Assembly (NCBI RefSeq): GCF_014650775.1
Contig: NZ_BMVP01000003.1
Location: 496,001-560,000 of the forward strand
DNA from: Streptomyces cirratus
GTDB lineage: Bacteria; Actinomycetota; Actinomycetes; Streptomycetales; Streptomycetaceae
DNA: 64,000 bases
Direction: 5' to 3'
Under the pieces are notes generated by a model. The model was not told the origin of the DNA, made no database searches, and saw nothing but the letters and a program-made list of their open reading frames with translations. Of this stretch, positions 24,483-33,159 are shown piece by piece (position 1 is the first letter of the stretch; every line of letters begins with the position of its first letter). Made by a program: the position numbers and the translations under genes.

Positions 24483-26542
24483 GGCTCTTGGTAGCACACC
24501 TGGGCGAGCCGCTCCAGACAGTATGCCTCATCGGCGTGGGCGAGCACCGTGTCGGGGTGCCCTTCGCCGAGGGACCGTTCGCGGATGCCGGAGAGTTCCC
24601 GGTACAGGGGCAGCGCCTCGTGCCAGCGGCCCAGCCGTCCCAGCCCTACGGCGAGTTCACGGCGGCTGACCAACGTGTCCGGATGCTCCGCGCCGAGCAC
24701 CTCCGCCCGCGCCTTCGCGACCTGGCCGGCCTCGGCCACCGCCTCCTCCCAGCGGTCCAGCCGGCCCAGGTTCACGCCGAGGACGTGCCGGGCGCGCAGG
24801 GTCTCCGGGTGGGCGGCGCCGTAGGCGCGGGTGCGGTCGCGCACCAGGGCGCGGAACAGGTCGAGGGCCTCGGCAGCGCGGCCGGTGCGGCCCAGCGCGA
24901 CTCCGGTCTCGTAGCGGGCGGCGAGGGCGTCGGGGTGGTCGCGGCCCAGGATCCGTTCGCGGACGGCGGCCACCTGCCGGAAGCCGGCCAGCGCCTCGTC
25001 CCAGCGGCCGAGGCGGCCGAGCGCGTACGCGACCTCGTACCGGGTCAGCAGCGTGTCGGGGTGTTCGGCGCCGAGCACGGCCGCGCGGTCCGCCGCGACC
25101 TCGACGGCGGTGCGGTGGGCGTCCTCGTACCGGCCGAGGGCGCCCAGCGCGCAGGCGAGGTTGTGGCGGCAGAGCAGGGTGTCGGGGTGGCGCGGGCCCG
25201 CGGTGCGGGTACGGGCGGCGAGCACGGAACGGTAGATCTCGCAGGCCTCGCGGTGGCGTCCGAGACGGCCCAGTTCGTACGCCTCCTCCTGACGGGCCGC
25301 GAGGGTGTCGACATGGTCGGGCCCCAGCACCCCGGCCCTCCCCCGGGCCACGGCTGCGTACACGGCCAGCGCCTCCTCGGGCCGACCGGCGCGGCTGAGG
25401 GCGTACGCCCGGGAGTGGGCGGCGTCGAGCGCCTCGGGGTGCTCCGGCCCGCCCGGGGTCACGGCGCGGCCCAGCCCGACGGCGAGGGTGAGCCGGGGAT
25501 CGGCGGCGGCGTCGGGCCGCTCGATCGGCCGGGTCACGCCGGGCCGGGCGGTGGTCCAGGAACCGGTGAGCACGGCCCATTCCCCGCTGGCGGGGCGGGC
25601 GTCGGTCCCGGCCTTGCGCCCGGCGGTCATCCCCCGGGCCCACTCGGGCAGCGGGGGCTGCGCCCCGGGCGCCCCGCCCGGACCGAGCCGGTACTCCACG
25701 AGCCTGCGGTGCAGGTGCCGGGCGTCACCCGGTCGGTCCTCGGGCTGCTTGGCGAGCAGTTCGAGGACCAGCAGGTCGAAGTACTCGGGCAGCTCGGGGC
25801 GGTGCTCGCGGGGCGGTACCGGCGCGGTGTCGCGGTGACCGACCAGGACGGACCAGGAGTCGCCGAGGTCGAAGGGCGGGGCGCCGGTGGCGATCTCGTA
25901 CAGGACGCAGCCGAGGGAGTAGAGGTCGCTGCGGTGGTCGACCTCGCCGCCCGCGATCTGCTCCGGCGACATGTAGTGCGGGGTGCCCATGGCCATGCCG
26001 CCGCCGGTGAGCTTGGCGGTGAAGCCGATGTCGTGGGCGAGGCGGGCGATGCCGAAGTCGCAGATCTTCACGGTGCCGTCGGTGAGCCGCATGATGTTGG
26101 CGGGCTTGAGGTCGCGGTGGACGACGCCCTGGTCGTGGGTGTAGCCGAGCGCCGCGGCCATCTGCTCGGCGATGTCGACGACGACGTCCACGGGGAGCGG
26201 GCGCGACTCGTTGTCGGCGAGGAGCTGGCTGAGGTTGCGGCCGTCCAGGAGTTCCATGACGAGGTAGAGGGGGCCGCCGGCCGCGCTGTCGTCGCCGAAG
26301 TCGTGCACCACGGTGACGCCGCGGTGCTGGAGCGAGGCGGCCACGCGCGCCTCACGGCGGAAACGTTCGCGCAGCACCTGGGTGAAGTGGGTGTCCTGCT
26401 CGGGCCCGAGGGGCTTGAGGCACTTCACGGCGACCTGGCGGCCCAGCGACTCGTCCCGGGCCCGCCATACCTCGCCCATGCCGCCGCGCCCGATCAGATC
26501 GAGCGACCGGTACCGGCCCTGGATCAGTCTGGACTCCGCCAT
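24479..26542 (-). CDS. Soluble Ser/Thr protein kinase with C-terminal TPR array
   Basis: A 687-residue Hanks-type kinase. Residues 12-285 form the kinase domain: glycine loop IGRGGMGEV (17-25), Lys40, HRDLKPAN at 142-149, DFG at 162-164 and SPE at 192-194, all intact. No transmembrane helix follows. Residues about 368-687 hold seven and a half repeats of 42 residues, each opening H(P/V)(D/E)(T/A)L and containing ALGRLGR-like turns; this is the TPR_10/12 type seen in kinesin light chain. The TPR array probably recruits substrates or forms an oligomer. The ATG at 26542 is preferred; an in-frame extension upstream is antisense to the ClC gene. The stop overlaps the PYROXD2-like start. Confidence 0.88.
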   Translation of the reverse strand: MAESRLIQGRYRSLDLIGRGGMGEVWRARDESLGRQVAVKCLKPLGPEQDTHFTQVLRERFRREARVAASLQHRGVTVVHDFGDDSAAGGPLYLVMELLDGRNLSQLLADNESRPLPVDVVVDIAEQMAAALGYTHDQGVVHRDLKPANIMRLTDGTVKICDFGIARLAHDIGFTAKLTGGGMAMGTPHYMSPEQIAGGEVDHRSDLYSLGCVLYEIATGAPPFDLGDSWSVLVGHRDTAPVPPREHRPELPEYFDLLVLELLAKQPEDRPGDARHLHRRLVEYRLGPGGAPGAQPPLPEWARGMTAGRKAGTDARPASGEWAVLTGSWTTARPGVTRPIERPDAAADPRLTLAVGLGRAVTPGGPEHPEALDAAHSRAYALSRAGRPEEALAVYAAVARGRAGVLGPDHVDTLAARQEEAYELGRLGRHREACEIYRSVLAARTRTAGPRHPDTLLCRHNLACALGALGRYEDAHRTAVEVAADRAAVLGAEHPDTLLTRYEVAYALGRLGRWDEALAGFRQVAAVRERILGRDHPDALAARYETGVALGRTGRAAEALDLFRALVRDRTRAYGAAHPETLRARHVLGVNLGRLDRWEEAVAEAGQVAKARAEVLGAEHPDTLVSRRELAVGLGRLGRWHEALPLYRELSGIRERSLGEGHPDTVLAHADEAYCLERLAQVCYQEP

Positions 26543-26799
26543 GTCTTGAAGCCGCCCCCGTGTGTTGTGCCACGCCCTCCCCGGACGGTCCAGTATGGCC
26601 GCTGATGTACGCAGTGTGTACGCCGAGGGGCGACTCCCGGGACCCGTGCGACGCATCGCTTTCAAGATGTGACCTGACGGCGGCCGTCGGCGCGGACCTG
26701 CGGGGATGGTGCGCAGCAGGCGTCTGGTGGGGTGCGGGAGGCGGATGAGGGCGGGCGGGCCGGGCGCGGAGGCGGGATCGTGAACTGCCCGCCCGGTGG
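26543..26799. other. Intergenic region upstream of the kinase gene
   Basis: The 257-bp gap between the kinase start and the ClC stop must hold the kinase promoter. It contains the imperfect dyad TGTACGCAGTGTGTACG near 26606-26622, a possible operator. Nothing else recognisable was seen. Confidence 0.4.
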
Positions 26800-28233
26800 T
26801 CACGGCCCCCTGCCCGCTTCGGCGTTGGCGGGCGGGCCGGGCCGGGGCGCGGGCGTCGGCAGGGGAGGGAGTTCGGGCAGCAGCTCGGTGATGACGAAGG
26901 CGATGACGGCCGCGAGGATCGCCACCGGCATCATCGCGGAGCTGCCCAGCAGCAGGATCACGAGCACCACGCTGCTGACCGGCAGCCGCATGACGGAGAC
27001 CGCGGTGGCGGCCATGCCCGCCGCCATCGCGGGTGCGACGCCCAGACCCGGCAGCGGTGCCACGAGGACTCCGGCCGCGGCCCCCAGGAAGAGGGCCGGG
27101 AAGATGGGGCCGCCGCGCAGACTGCCCAGGCACAGGGCGTACGCGACTCCCTTGAACAGCAGGACGGCGATCAGCGCGCCGATCCCCCAGGCGTGCGGGT
27201 CGGCGGCCAACTGCGCCAGCGTGGCCTGACCGGACAGGGCGGCCTCCGCCGAGGAGCGGCCGGTGATCAGGGCGTAGAGGGCGGTGCAGGCGGCGGCGCC
27301 GAGCGCGCAGACGACCGTGCGCGGGAGGGTGCTGCGCGAGACGAACACCGAGACCCGGCGCGCCATGAACAGGACCGGCCGCATGAGGAGGGCGCAGCCG
27401 ACGGCGATGACCACCGCCCAGAGCACGTCCCCGGCGTCCAGACGCGGGGGGGCACCGGCCACCTTGAGTCCGAGTTTGCCGGTGCCCAGTCCGGTCCACC
27501 GCCCGAAGCCGGTGAAGACCAGGGACCCGATGCCGCTGGAGAGCAGGGCGGGGAGCATGACCGCGAACAGCTCTGGGCCGCCCACCCCCGCTACCTCGAT
27601 CAGCAGCACCGCGGCCACCAACGGGTTGCCGAAGATCGCCGCGATGGCGGCCCCCGCTCCGGCCGCGCCCAGCAGAGCGGTGGTCATCGGACTCGTCGGG
27701 GCCCTGGTGAGGTCGCGCAAGAGCAGGGCCAGGCCGCCGCCGAGGGCGATCAGGGGTGCTTCCGGGCCCAGGACCGCGCCGAGGGGCAGGCCCGCCGCCG
27801 CTGCGATCAGTACGCCGGGCAGGGCGGCCGGCGGGCTGCCGCCGGCGGACAGCCCGGCCGCGGGGATGTGCCCGCCCGCACCGGGGAGGTGGGTGACGAC
27901 CAGTGCGACGATGACCCCGGCGATCAGGAGCAGCGGCAGGGGCCACCACCACGGGGGCGCGTCGCGGCCCATGGCGTGCGGGAGCGAGACCCACACGGCG
28001 TGTTCCAGGGCGTGCAGCCCGGCCAGGAACCAGAACGCGACCAGGGACACCGGAATGCCGACGAAGGCGGAGAAGGCGAGGGCCTTGAGGTAGCCGGGAG
28101 AGCGGAGGATGGCTCGCAGCCGGTCCGCCTCTCGCGGCTGGGAGGGGCCGGCGGCCGAATCCGGGTGCGGGGCGTCCGGGCGGGCGGCGTCCGGCCGGGG
28201 GCCGGGTTCCATCGGTTCCGTGGGTTCCGTCAT
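26800..28233 (-). CDS. ClC-family chloride channel/transporter
   Basis: A 477-residue polytopic protein with about ten hydrophobic helices. The ClC selectivity motifs are recognisable in divergent form: LGPEAPLIALGGGLALL (GxExP) and IFGNPLVAAVLLIEVAG, plus CLGSLRGGPIFPALFLGAAAGVL near the C-terminus. The N-terminal 35 residues are Pro/Asp-rich and cytosolic. It probably moves Cl- or F-, perhaps with proton exchange. Its ATG overlaps the stop of the upstream GH15 gene by 4 bp, so the two are coupled. The functional link between a trehalase-like enzyme and an anion channel is unclear. Confidence 0.82.
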   Translation of the reverse strand: MTEPTEPMEPGPRPDAARPDAPHPDSAAGPSQPREADRLRAILRSPGYLKALAFSAFVGIPVSLVAFWFLAGLHALEHAVWVSLPHAMGRDAPPWWWPLPLLLIAGVIVALVVTHLPGAGGHIPAAGLSAGGSPPAALPGVLIAAAAGLPLGAVLGPEAPLIALGGGLALLLRDLTRAPTSPMTTALLGAAGAGAAIAAIFGNPLVAAVLLIEVAGVGGPELFAVMLPALLSSGIGSLVFTGFGRWTGLGTGKLGLKVAGAPPRLDAGDVLWAVVIAVGCALLMRPVLFMARRVSVFVSRSTLPRTVVCALGAAACTALYALITGRSSAEAALSGQATLAQLAADPHAWGIGALIAVLLFKGVAYALCLGSLRGGPIFPALFLGAAAGVLVAPLPGLGVAPAMAAGMAATAVSVMRLPVSSVVLVILLLGSSAMMPVAILAAVIAFVITELLPELPPLPTPAPRPGPPANAEAGRGP

Positions 28234-30068
28234 GGTTCCTCGTCCAGTTCGGCGTCGAGCGCGAGGGCCGCGGTGACCAGCGCGAGGTGGGTGAAGGCCT
28301 GGGGGAAGTTGCCCAGTTGCTCGCCGGTGGGCCCGATCTCCTCGGCGAACAGGCCGACGTGGTTGGCGTAGGTGAGCATCTTGTCGAAGGCGTAGCGGGC
28401 TTGTTCGACCCGTCCGGCCCGGGCCAGGGCGTGGACGTAGAGGAAGGAACAGAACGAGAACGTTCCCTCGCAGCCCCTGAGACCGTCCGGAGAGGCCAAG
28501 GGGTCGTAGCGGTAGACGAGGCTGTCGGAGACGAGTTCGCCCTCCATGGCGTCCAGGGTCGACAGCCAGCGCGGATCCGTCGGCGGTACGAAGCCGACCA
28601 GCGGCATCATCAGCAGCGAGGCGTCCAGGACCGTGCTGTCGTAGTGCTGGACGAACGCCTGCCGCTCCCGGCTCCAGCCCCGGGTCATGATCTGCTCCAT
28701 GACGGCGTCACGGACGGCGGTCCAGCGCGTCAGGTCCGCGGGGCGGCCGGTGGCCAGGGCCTGACGGATGCCGCGGTCCAGCGCGACCCAGCACATGAGG
28801 CGGCTGTAGGTGAAGTCCTTGCGCCCTCCGCGGGTTTCCCAGATGCCGTCGTCGGGGCGGTCCCAGTGGCCGCAGAGCCAGTCCAGCAGGGCGGCGGAGC
28901 GCCGCCAGTGGTCGTAGCCGACCACGTCGGGGGTCCGGCCCGCCTGGGCGAGGGCGTAGACCGCCTCCCCGTATATGTCGAGTTGCAGTTGACCGGCCGC
29001 GTCGTTGCCCACGCGTACGGGGGCGGATCCCCGCCACCCCGACAGGTGGCCGAGGACCTCCTCGGGCAAGTGGGGGTCGCCGTCGACCCGGTACATGACC
29101 TGCAGAGGCTCGCCGTTCGGGGCGCCGACGCCACGGAACCGGTGGGCCAGCCAGCCCCGGAAGGCGTTCGCCTCCGCGGTGAACCCGACGTCGCGCATGA
29201 CCCGGACGGCCAGGGAGGCGTCCCGGACCCAGGTGTAGCGGTAGTCCCAGTTGCGCTCCCCTCCCTCCTGTTCGGGCAGGCCCATGGTCGCGGCGGCGAC
29301 CGGTGCGCCCGTGGGCCCGTACGTGAGCAGCTTGAGGGTGATGGCGGAGCGGTTGACGATCTGCTGCCAGCGGCCCCGGTAGCGGCAGCGTCCGGTCCAG
29401 CGGTGCCAGTAGCGGTTCAGACCGGCGAACTCCCGGGCCATGTCGTCGGCGTCCGGTGGGGACGGCGCCGCGCCGCCGGCGTCACACACCGTCAGCACGA
29501 CGGCCGCGCGGCCGTCCGCGTCCAGGGCCACCGTCGCGCGTACGTCGTCCCCGTCGGCTTCGAGGGACACGGGGCCGACGGTCTGCAGGTGGGCGGTGGT
29601 GTCCGGCGCGTCGAAGCGTGCGGCGCCCCCGTCCAGGGCCAGGGCGTGGTGTGCGCGGCCGTAGTCGAAGCGGGGCCTGCACTCCAGGGCGAAGCGCATC
29701 GATCCTCGTACCACGCGCATGACGCGCACCACCTGGTGCCGGTCGGTGGGGGTCCGCTCCTCGCGGACGGGCATGAAGTCGACCACCTCACCGACTCCTT
29801 CGGGGGTGAGGAAGCGGGTGATCAGGATGGCGGTGTCGGCGAGGTAGAGCTGGCGGGTGACGACGTGCGGGCCGCTTCCCCCGGGTGTCTGCGCCGTGAT
29901 GGCGAAGTGGCCGCCGCGCTCGTGGTCGAGGAGCGCGGCGAAGACGCTGGGAGAGTCGAAGCGGGGGGAACAGAACCAGTCGAGCACGCCCTCGGAGGAG
30001 ACGAGCGCGCAGGTCTGCAGGTCGCCGATCAGGCCGTGTTCGGCGATGGGCGGGTACGGGCGCGTCAT
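28230..30068 (-). CDS. GH15 glucoamylase/trehalase-like glycosidase (copy A)
   Basis: A 612-residue GH15 enzyme. It opens MTRPYPPIAEHGLIGDLQTC followed by VSSEGVLDWFCSPRFDSPSVF, the standard actinobacterial GH15 start; GGERNWDYRYTWVRDASLAV and LFAEEIGPTGEQLGNFPQAF carry the catalytic (alpha/alpha)6-barrel motifs. There is no signal peptide, so it acts in the cytoplasm, probably on trehalose or short alpha-glucans, as for the mycobacterial GH15 trehalase. A paralogue (copy B) lies at 46101-47894. The stop overlaps the start of the ClC gene. The ATG at 30068 is the natural start. Confidence 0.87.
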   Translation of the reverse strand: MTRPYPPIAEHGLIGDLQTCALVSSEGVLDWFCSPRFDSPSVFAALLDHERGGHFAITAQTPGGSGPHVVTRQLYLADTAILITRFLTPEGVGEVVDFMPVREERTPTDRHQVVRVMRVVRGSMRFALECRPRFDYGRAHHALALDGGAARFDAPDTTAHLQTVGPVSLEADGDDVRATVALDADGRAAVVLTVCDAGGAAPSPPDADDMAREFAGLNRYWHRWTGRCRYRGRWQQIVNRSAITLKLLTYGPTGAPVAAATMGLPEQEGGERNWDYRYTWVRDASLAVRVMRDVGFTAEANAFRGWLAHRFRGVGAPNGEPLQVMYRVDGDPHLPEEVLGHLSGWRGSAPVRVGNDAAGQLQLDIYGEAVYALAQAGRTPDVVGYDHWRRSAALLDWLCGHWDRPDDGIWETRGGRKDFTYSRLMCWVALDRGIRQALATGRPADLTRWTAVRDAVMEQIMTRGWSRERQAFVQHYDSTVLDASLLMMPLVGFVPPTDPRWLSTLDAMEGELVSDSLVYRYDPLASPDGLRGCEGTFSFCSFLYVHALARAGRVEQARYAFDKMLTYANHVGLFAEEIGPTGEQLGNFPQAFTHLALVTAALALDAELDEEP

Positions 30069-30093
30069 GTGGCCGGCTCCCCGGGGTCGGCCC

Positions 30094-30348
30094 TCAGCCC
30101 ACCAGGACCTTGGCTTTGGCCTGCTCGTACTCCCCCTGCGTGAGGTCGCGCCGGTGCTTGAGCTCGGCGAGCCCGGACCGTTCCCCGACGTGGCCGGTGC
30201 CGCCGGTGGTCCCGGCGGCCTCGCGCACGAAGGAGCGGACCTCTTCCTCGTACCGGTGTGCCCGCTGCGAGCCCCGTGCGCCCGTTCCGCGCCCGCGGAC
30301 GATCAGGTACACGAACACGCCCGGGAAGGGCAGCAGGATGACGAGGAG
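30094..30348 (-). pseudogene. Truncated SHOCT-domain membrane protein
   Basis: The minus strand encodes TLLVILLPFPGVFVYLIVRG (second membrane helix), an acidic linker and the SHOCT module LAELKHRRDLTQGEYEQAKAK. Intact homologues are about 130 residues and begin with another membrane helix. Here a TGA stands directly before the helix (near 30350), so the first half is gone. A GTG at 30318 could start a 74-residue stub, but with no good ribosome site. It most likely reflects a deletion, like its neighbours to the right. Confidence 0.6.
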
Positions 30349-30394
30349 GGTTCATCGCCGGTCCCTTCGTCGTGAGTGGGCTGCGCTCCTGGTG

Positions 30395-31060
30395 CTACGC
30401 GGGCTCCGGGGCGAATCGGAACATCTCGTCCGCCCCGGGCTGGACGACGCCGTAACTGCTCTCGGGGACTTCGTTCCAGGCACCGGGCAGGTCCGACAGG
30501 GGTTCGGAGACGATGAGCCGGGTCTGCTCGGACAGGTTCTGCAAGTAGGCGACGTCCGGATGCAGTTTGCGCAGCGCCTCCACCCGGCTGCTGTAGAACA
30601 GCGACCGGGAGGCGCCCTGACTTGAGTAGCGCAAGGCCCAGACGCGTTCTCCGTCGGTCACGGCGACGGTCATCTGCATCGGGAACTCCACCCCGCGCTC
30701 GCGGCCGCTGCGCTCCACGACTCCCACCATCCGGGCGACGGCGCCGGGCGGGTCCCGGCCCAGGCCGAGGGTGACCGCGAGGTAGAACATCACTTCGGAG
30801 TCGGTGGTGCCCTCGATGTGTGCGAACAGGGCCGGATCCACCAGCATGCAGAGGTCGCGGCGCAGCAAGTGGAAGTCGGCGATGGCGCCGTTGTGCATCC
30901 ACATCCAGCGGCCGTACCAACCGACGCCGAAACCGTCACCGTTGGTGGTCTCCACCCCCAGTGGGGAGTGCAGGCTCTGGTCGATCAGCGAGTGCGCCGG
31001 CTTGTACAGCAGGGCGTCGAGCAGCAGGGGCGTTCCCGAGTACGCGAGCCATCTGCACAT
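30395..31060 (-). CDS. Class II glutamine amidotransferase with internal deletion
   Basis: A 221-residue member of the YafJ-like class II glutamine amidotransferases, usually about 270-280 residues. It opens MCRWLAYSGTP with the catalytic Cys2, and the C-terminal two-thirds are normal (SEVMFYLAVTLGLG, MQMTVAVTDGE, ESSYGVVQPGADE). At residue 50, GDGFGVGWYG runs directly into RWMWMHNGAI. The roughly 55-60 residues that normally lie between, including the HIRAS-type and NCHPF-type glutamine-site segments, are absent, yet the frame is kept. The product is therefore probably inactive. The start at 31060 is supported by the family N-terminus. Confidence 0.75.
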   Translation of the reverse strand: MCRWLAYSGTPLLLDALLYKPAHSLIDQSLHSPLGVETTNGDGFGVGWYGRWMWMHNGAIADFHLLRRDLCMLVDPALFAHIEGTTDSEVMFYLAVTLGLGRDPPGAVARMVGVVERSGRERGVEFPMQMTVAVTDGERVWALRYSSQGASRSLFYSSRVEALRKLHPDVAYLQNLSEQTRLIVSEPLSDLPGAWNEVPESSYGVVQPGADEMFRFAPEPA

Positions 31061-31271
31061 GGGCGATCACCTGTGTCCCTCCCTACGTCGCCGGCGGACG
31101 GAACCGCGGAGCCGGGAGTCGGTCGTTCGGCCGGGCGCGCGCTCCTTCCCCGGCATACTCATTCTCCCGCCCTCTCCCGGTGATCGCCACGCAGGCGGTG
31201 GCCGGGCTACCGGTCGGTCAGGGCGTACAGGTGTGGCGCGGGGTGTCGGCGGCCGACGGCGTTCGCGTCGG

Positions 31272-31675
31272 TCATTGGGTGCGGAGAGTGCCGGTGTACA
31301 CGTCCGTACGGTTCTGTGGTGTCCCGGAGTGGGTCTCGGTGAGCACCGCCCGTACTCCCTTGTCGTCCGCCACCAGCCCTTGGTAGTCGCCGAGGAAGTA
31401 GCCCCCGGCGAACGGTGCCTGCAACCAGTCGAAGATCCGCGAGATGCGCCGCTCGGTCCGGCGCTTGGGGTCCCCGTGCGGCAGGGTGACGAACTGGTAG
31501 GCGGTGGGCAAGGTGGTGGTGTCGCCCGGCTTGAGGAAGCGCAGGTCGTAGTAGGTGAGTGCGACCGTTCCCCGCTCGTCTACCGCGATCGACGGGGAGA
31601 AGGCCGGCACGCCCTTAGGGCTGATCAGCTCCGGGGCCCCCAGGTGCGTCCGCCGTCGGAGCAAGCAAGGCGGCG
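31272..31675 (-). pseudogene. C-terminal remnant of a sialidase/BNR-repeat-like secreted protein
   Basis: The readable protein runs from LGAPELISPKGVPAFSPSIA through VALTYYDLRFLKPGDTTTLP to FLGDYQGLVADDKGVRAVLT and ends TDVYTGTLRTQ. YFLGDYQGL and VALTYYDLR are typical of the last blades of exo-alpha-sialidase-like proteins. Everything upstream of about 31675 is missing, so no start, signal peptide or catalytic residues remain. The break coincides with the 5' end of a fragment on the other strand. Confidence 0.6.
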
Positions 31676-31682
31676 GAACGCC

Positions 31683-31746
31683 CGACATCAATGCGGACGG
31701 CAACTACTGCAAGGGCGGCACGTGGGACGGTGAGCAGGTCGACTGA
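31683..31746 (+). pseudogene. 3' tail of a deleted plus-strand gene
   Basis: The plus strand reads INADGNYCKGGTWDGEQVD and stops, followed 10 bp later by a strong terminator hairpin. The peptide looks like the genuine end of a protein, but no coherent sequence precedes it in frame. With the minus-strand sialidase tail ending at the same point, the simplest reading is one deletion that removed the 5' parts of two divergent genes. The parent family was not recognised. Confidence 0.45.
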
Positions 31747-31756
31747 ACCCCACAAG

Positions 31757-31785
31757 GCGCCCCGCAGCCATGCACCGCGGGGCGC
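31757..31785 (+). terminator. Hairpin terminator
   Basis: GCGCCCCGC (31757-31765) and GCGGGGCGC (31777-31785) form a perfect 9-bp stem with an 11-base loop. It follows the plus-strand gene tail and faces the acyl-CoA dehydrogenase stop, so it may work in both directions. Confidence 0.7.
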
Positions 31786-31835
31786 TCCCGCGTGAGCACA
31801 ACCGGCGGCGGGGGGAACAGCCGGTCTCACGAGCC

Positions 31836-33026
31836 CTAGCGGCGGACGCGGGGCATGCCGAGGCCGATCCAGGAGATGATCTCGCGCTGGATCTCGTTGT
31901 TGCCGCCGCCGAAGGTGAAGATGACGGCGCTGCGGTAGCCGCGTTCGAGTTCGCCGTGCAGGACCGCGCCCGCGGAGCCGTCCTTGAGGGAGCCGGCCGC
32001 GCCGACCACCTCCATGAGCCAGGCGTAGGCGTCCCGGCGGGCCTCCGAGCCGTAGACCTTGACGGCGGACGCGTCCTGGGGGGTGAGGGTGCCGGACTGG
32101 ACGGCGTTCACCATCTGCCAGTTGAGCAGCTTCATCGCGTCGAGCCGGGCATGGGTGCGGGCGAGGCGGCCCCGGACCCAGGAGAGGTCGATGACCCGCC
32201 GGCCGTCGGCCAGTTTGGTTTCCGCCGCCCAGCGCTGGACGTCGTGCAGGGCCCGGATGGCCATGGTGCCGTGGGCGGCGAGGGTCACGCGCTCGTGGTT
32301 GAGCTGGTTGGTGATCAGGCGCCACCCCTTGTTCTCCGCACCGACGCGCCGGCTCGCGGGGACCCGAATGTTCTCGTAGTAGCTGGCGGTGGTGTCGTGC
32401 GAGGCGAGCGTGTTGATGAGGGTGCAGGAGTAGCCCGGGTCGGAAGTCGGTACGAGGAGCATGCTGATGCCCTTGTGCGCGGGGGCGCCCGGATCCGTGC
32501 GGACCGCCAGCCAGACCCAGTCGGCCGTGTCGCCGTTGGTGGTCCAGATCTTCTGGCCGTTGACCACGTAGGTGCCGCTCTCCTCGTCACCTTCCCGTAC
32601 CGCCTTGCACTTGAGCGCGGCGAGGTCGGTTCCGGCGTCGGGTTCGCTGTAGCCGATGGCGAAGTCGATCTCACCGGAGAGGATGCGGGGCAGGAAGTAC
32701 GCCTTCTGCTCGTCCGTACCGAACTGCATGAGGGTCGGCCCGACGGTGTTCAGCGCCATCAGCGGCAGCGGTACGACGGCCTGCGCGGCCTCGTCGAAGA
32801 AGATGAACTGGTCCATGGGCGACATCCCGCGCCCGCCGTACTCCTTCGGCCAGCCGACGCCGAGCCAGCCGTCGGCTCCGAGGCGGCGGATGGTCTCGCG
32901 GTAGAAGCGCTTCTGCGCGGCGGGGTCCTCGTAGCGGGCGTAGACGTCCTGCGGGACCAGCTCGGCGAAGTAGGCGCGCAACTCGCTGCGCAACCGCTCC
33001 TGCTCAGGCGTGTATTCGAGGTGCAC
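31836..33026 (-). CDS. Acyl-CoA dehydrogenase, FadE26/ChsE4-like
   Basis: A 396-residue acyl-CoA dehydrogenase. Family blocks are YRETIRRLGADGWLGVGWPK, FAIGYSEPDAGTDLAALKCK, GQKIWTTNGDTADWVWLAVR and the end FGGGNNEIQREIISWIGLGM. These closely resemble mycobacterial FadE26 (ChsE4), one half of an alpha2beta2 steroid side-chain dehydrogenase. No FadE27/ChsE5 partner is present, so it may pair with a subunit elsewhere or be a homotetramer. The start is the GTG at 33026, with GGAGGGG about 5 bases upstream. An exact KstR-like motif lies 47 bp upstream, supporting a steroid role. Confidence 0.82.
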   Translation of the reverse strand: MHLEYTPEQERLRSELRAYFAELVPQDVYARYEDPAAQKRFYRETIRRLGADGWLGVGWPKEYGGRGMSPMDQFIFFDEAAQAVVPLPLMALNTVGPTLMQFGTDEQKAYFLPRILSGEIDFAIGYSEPDAGTDLAALKCKAVREGDEESGTYVVNGQKIWTTNGDTADWVWLAVRTDPGAPAHKGISMLLVPTSDPGYSCTLINTLASHDTTASYYENIRVPASRRVGAENKGWRLITNQLNHERVTLAAHGTMAIRALHDVQRWAAETKLADGRRVIDLSWVRGRLARTHARLDAMKLLNWQMVNAVQSGTLTPQDASAVKVYGSEARRDAYAWLMEVVGAAGSLKDGSAGAVLHGELERGYRSAVIFTFGGGNNEIQREIISWIGLGMPRVRR

Positions 33027-33072
33027 GGCCCCTCCGGGTGTCTAGCGGTCCGTCCGTCGGCGGAGCGTAGAT

Positions 33073-33086
33073 TAGAACCTGTTTCA
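33073..33086. promoter_or_regulatory. KstR-like motif upstream of acyl-CoA dehydrogenase
   Basis: TAGAACCTGTTTCA fits TnnAACnnGTTnnA at all fixed positions and lies in an AT-richer patch upstream of the dehydrogenase gene. It pairs with the exact match at 10416-10429. Confidence 0.6.
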
Positions 33087-33159
33087 AGAATCCGGAAGGG
33101 TGATGACGGGCCGGGCGCGTGCCGCGGTCACCGGTGGGGGTGGTGACCGCGGCCGGGGC

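Noticed and set aside
24479..27994. A 1171-codon open frame extending the kinase upstream across the ClC gene
   Set aside because: The extra N-terminal part is Arg/Pro-rich antisense of the ClC coding sequence; kinase homology begins cleanly at the ATG at 26542.
31683..31746. Plus-strand 63-codon frame from 31555 as a real small gene
   Set aside because: Its first two-thirds are antisense to the sialidase-like remnant; only the last about 20 codons look genuine, so it was scored as a gene tail.
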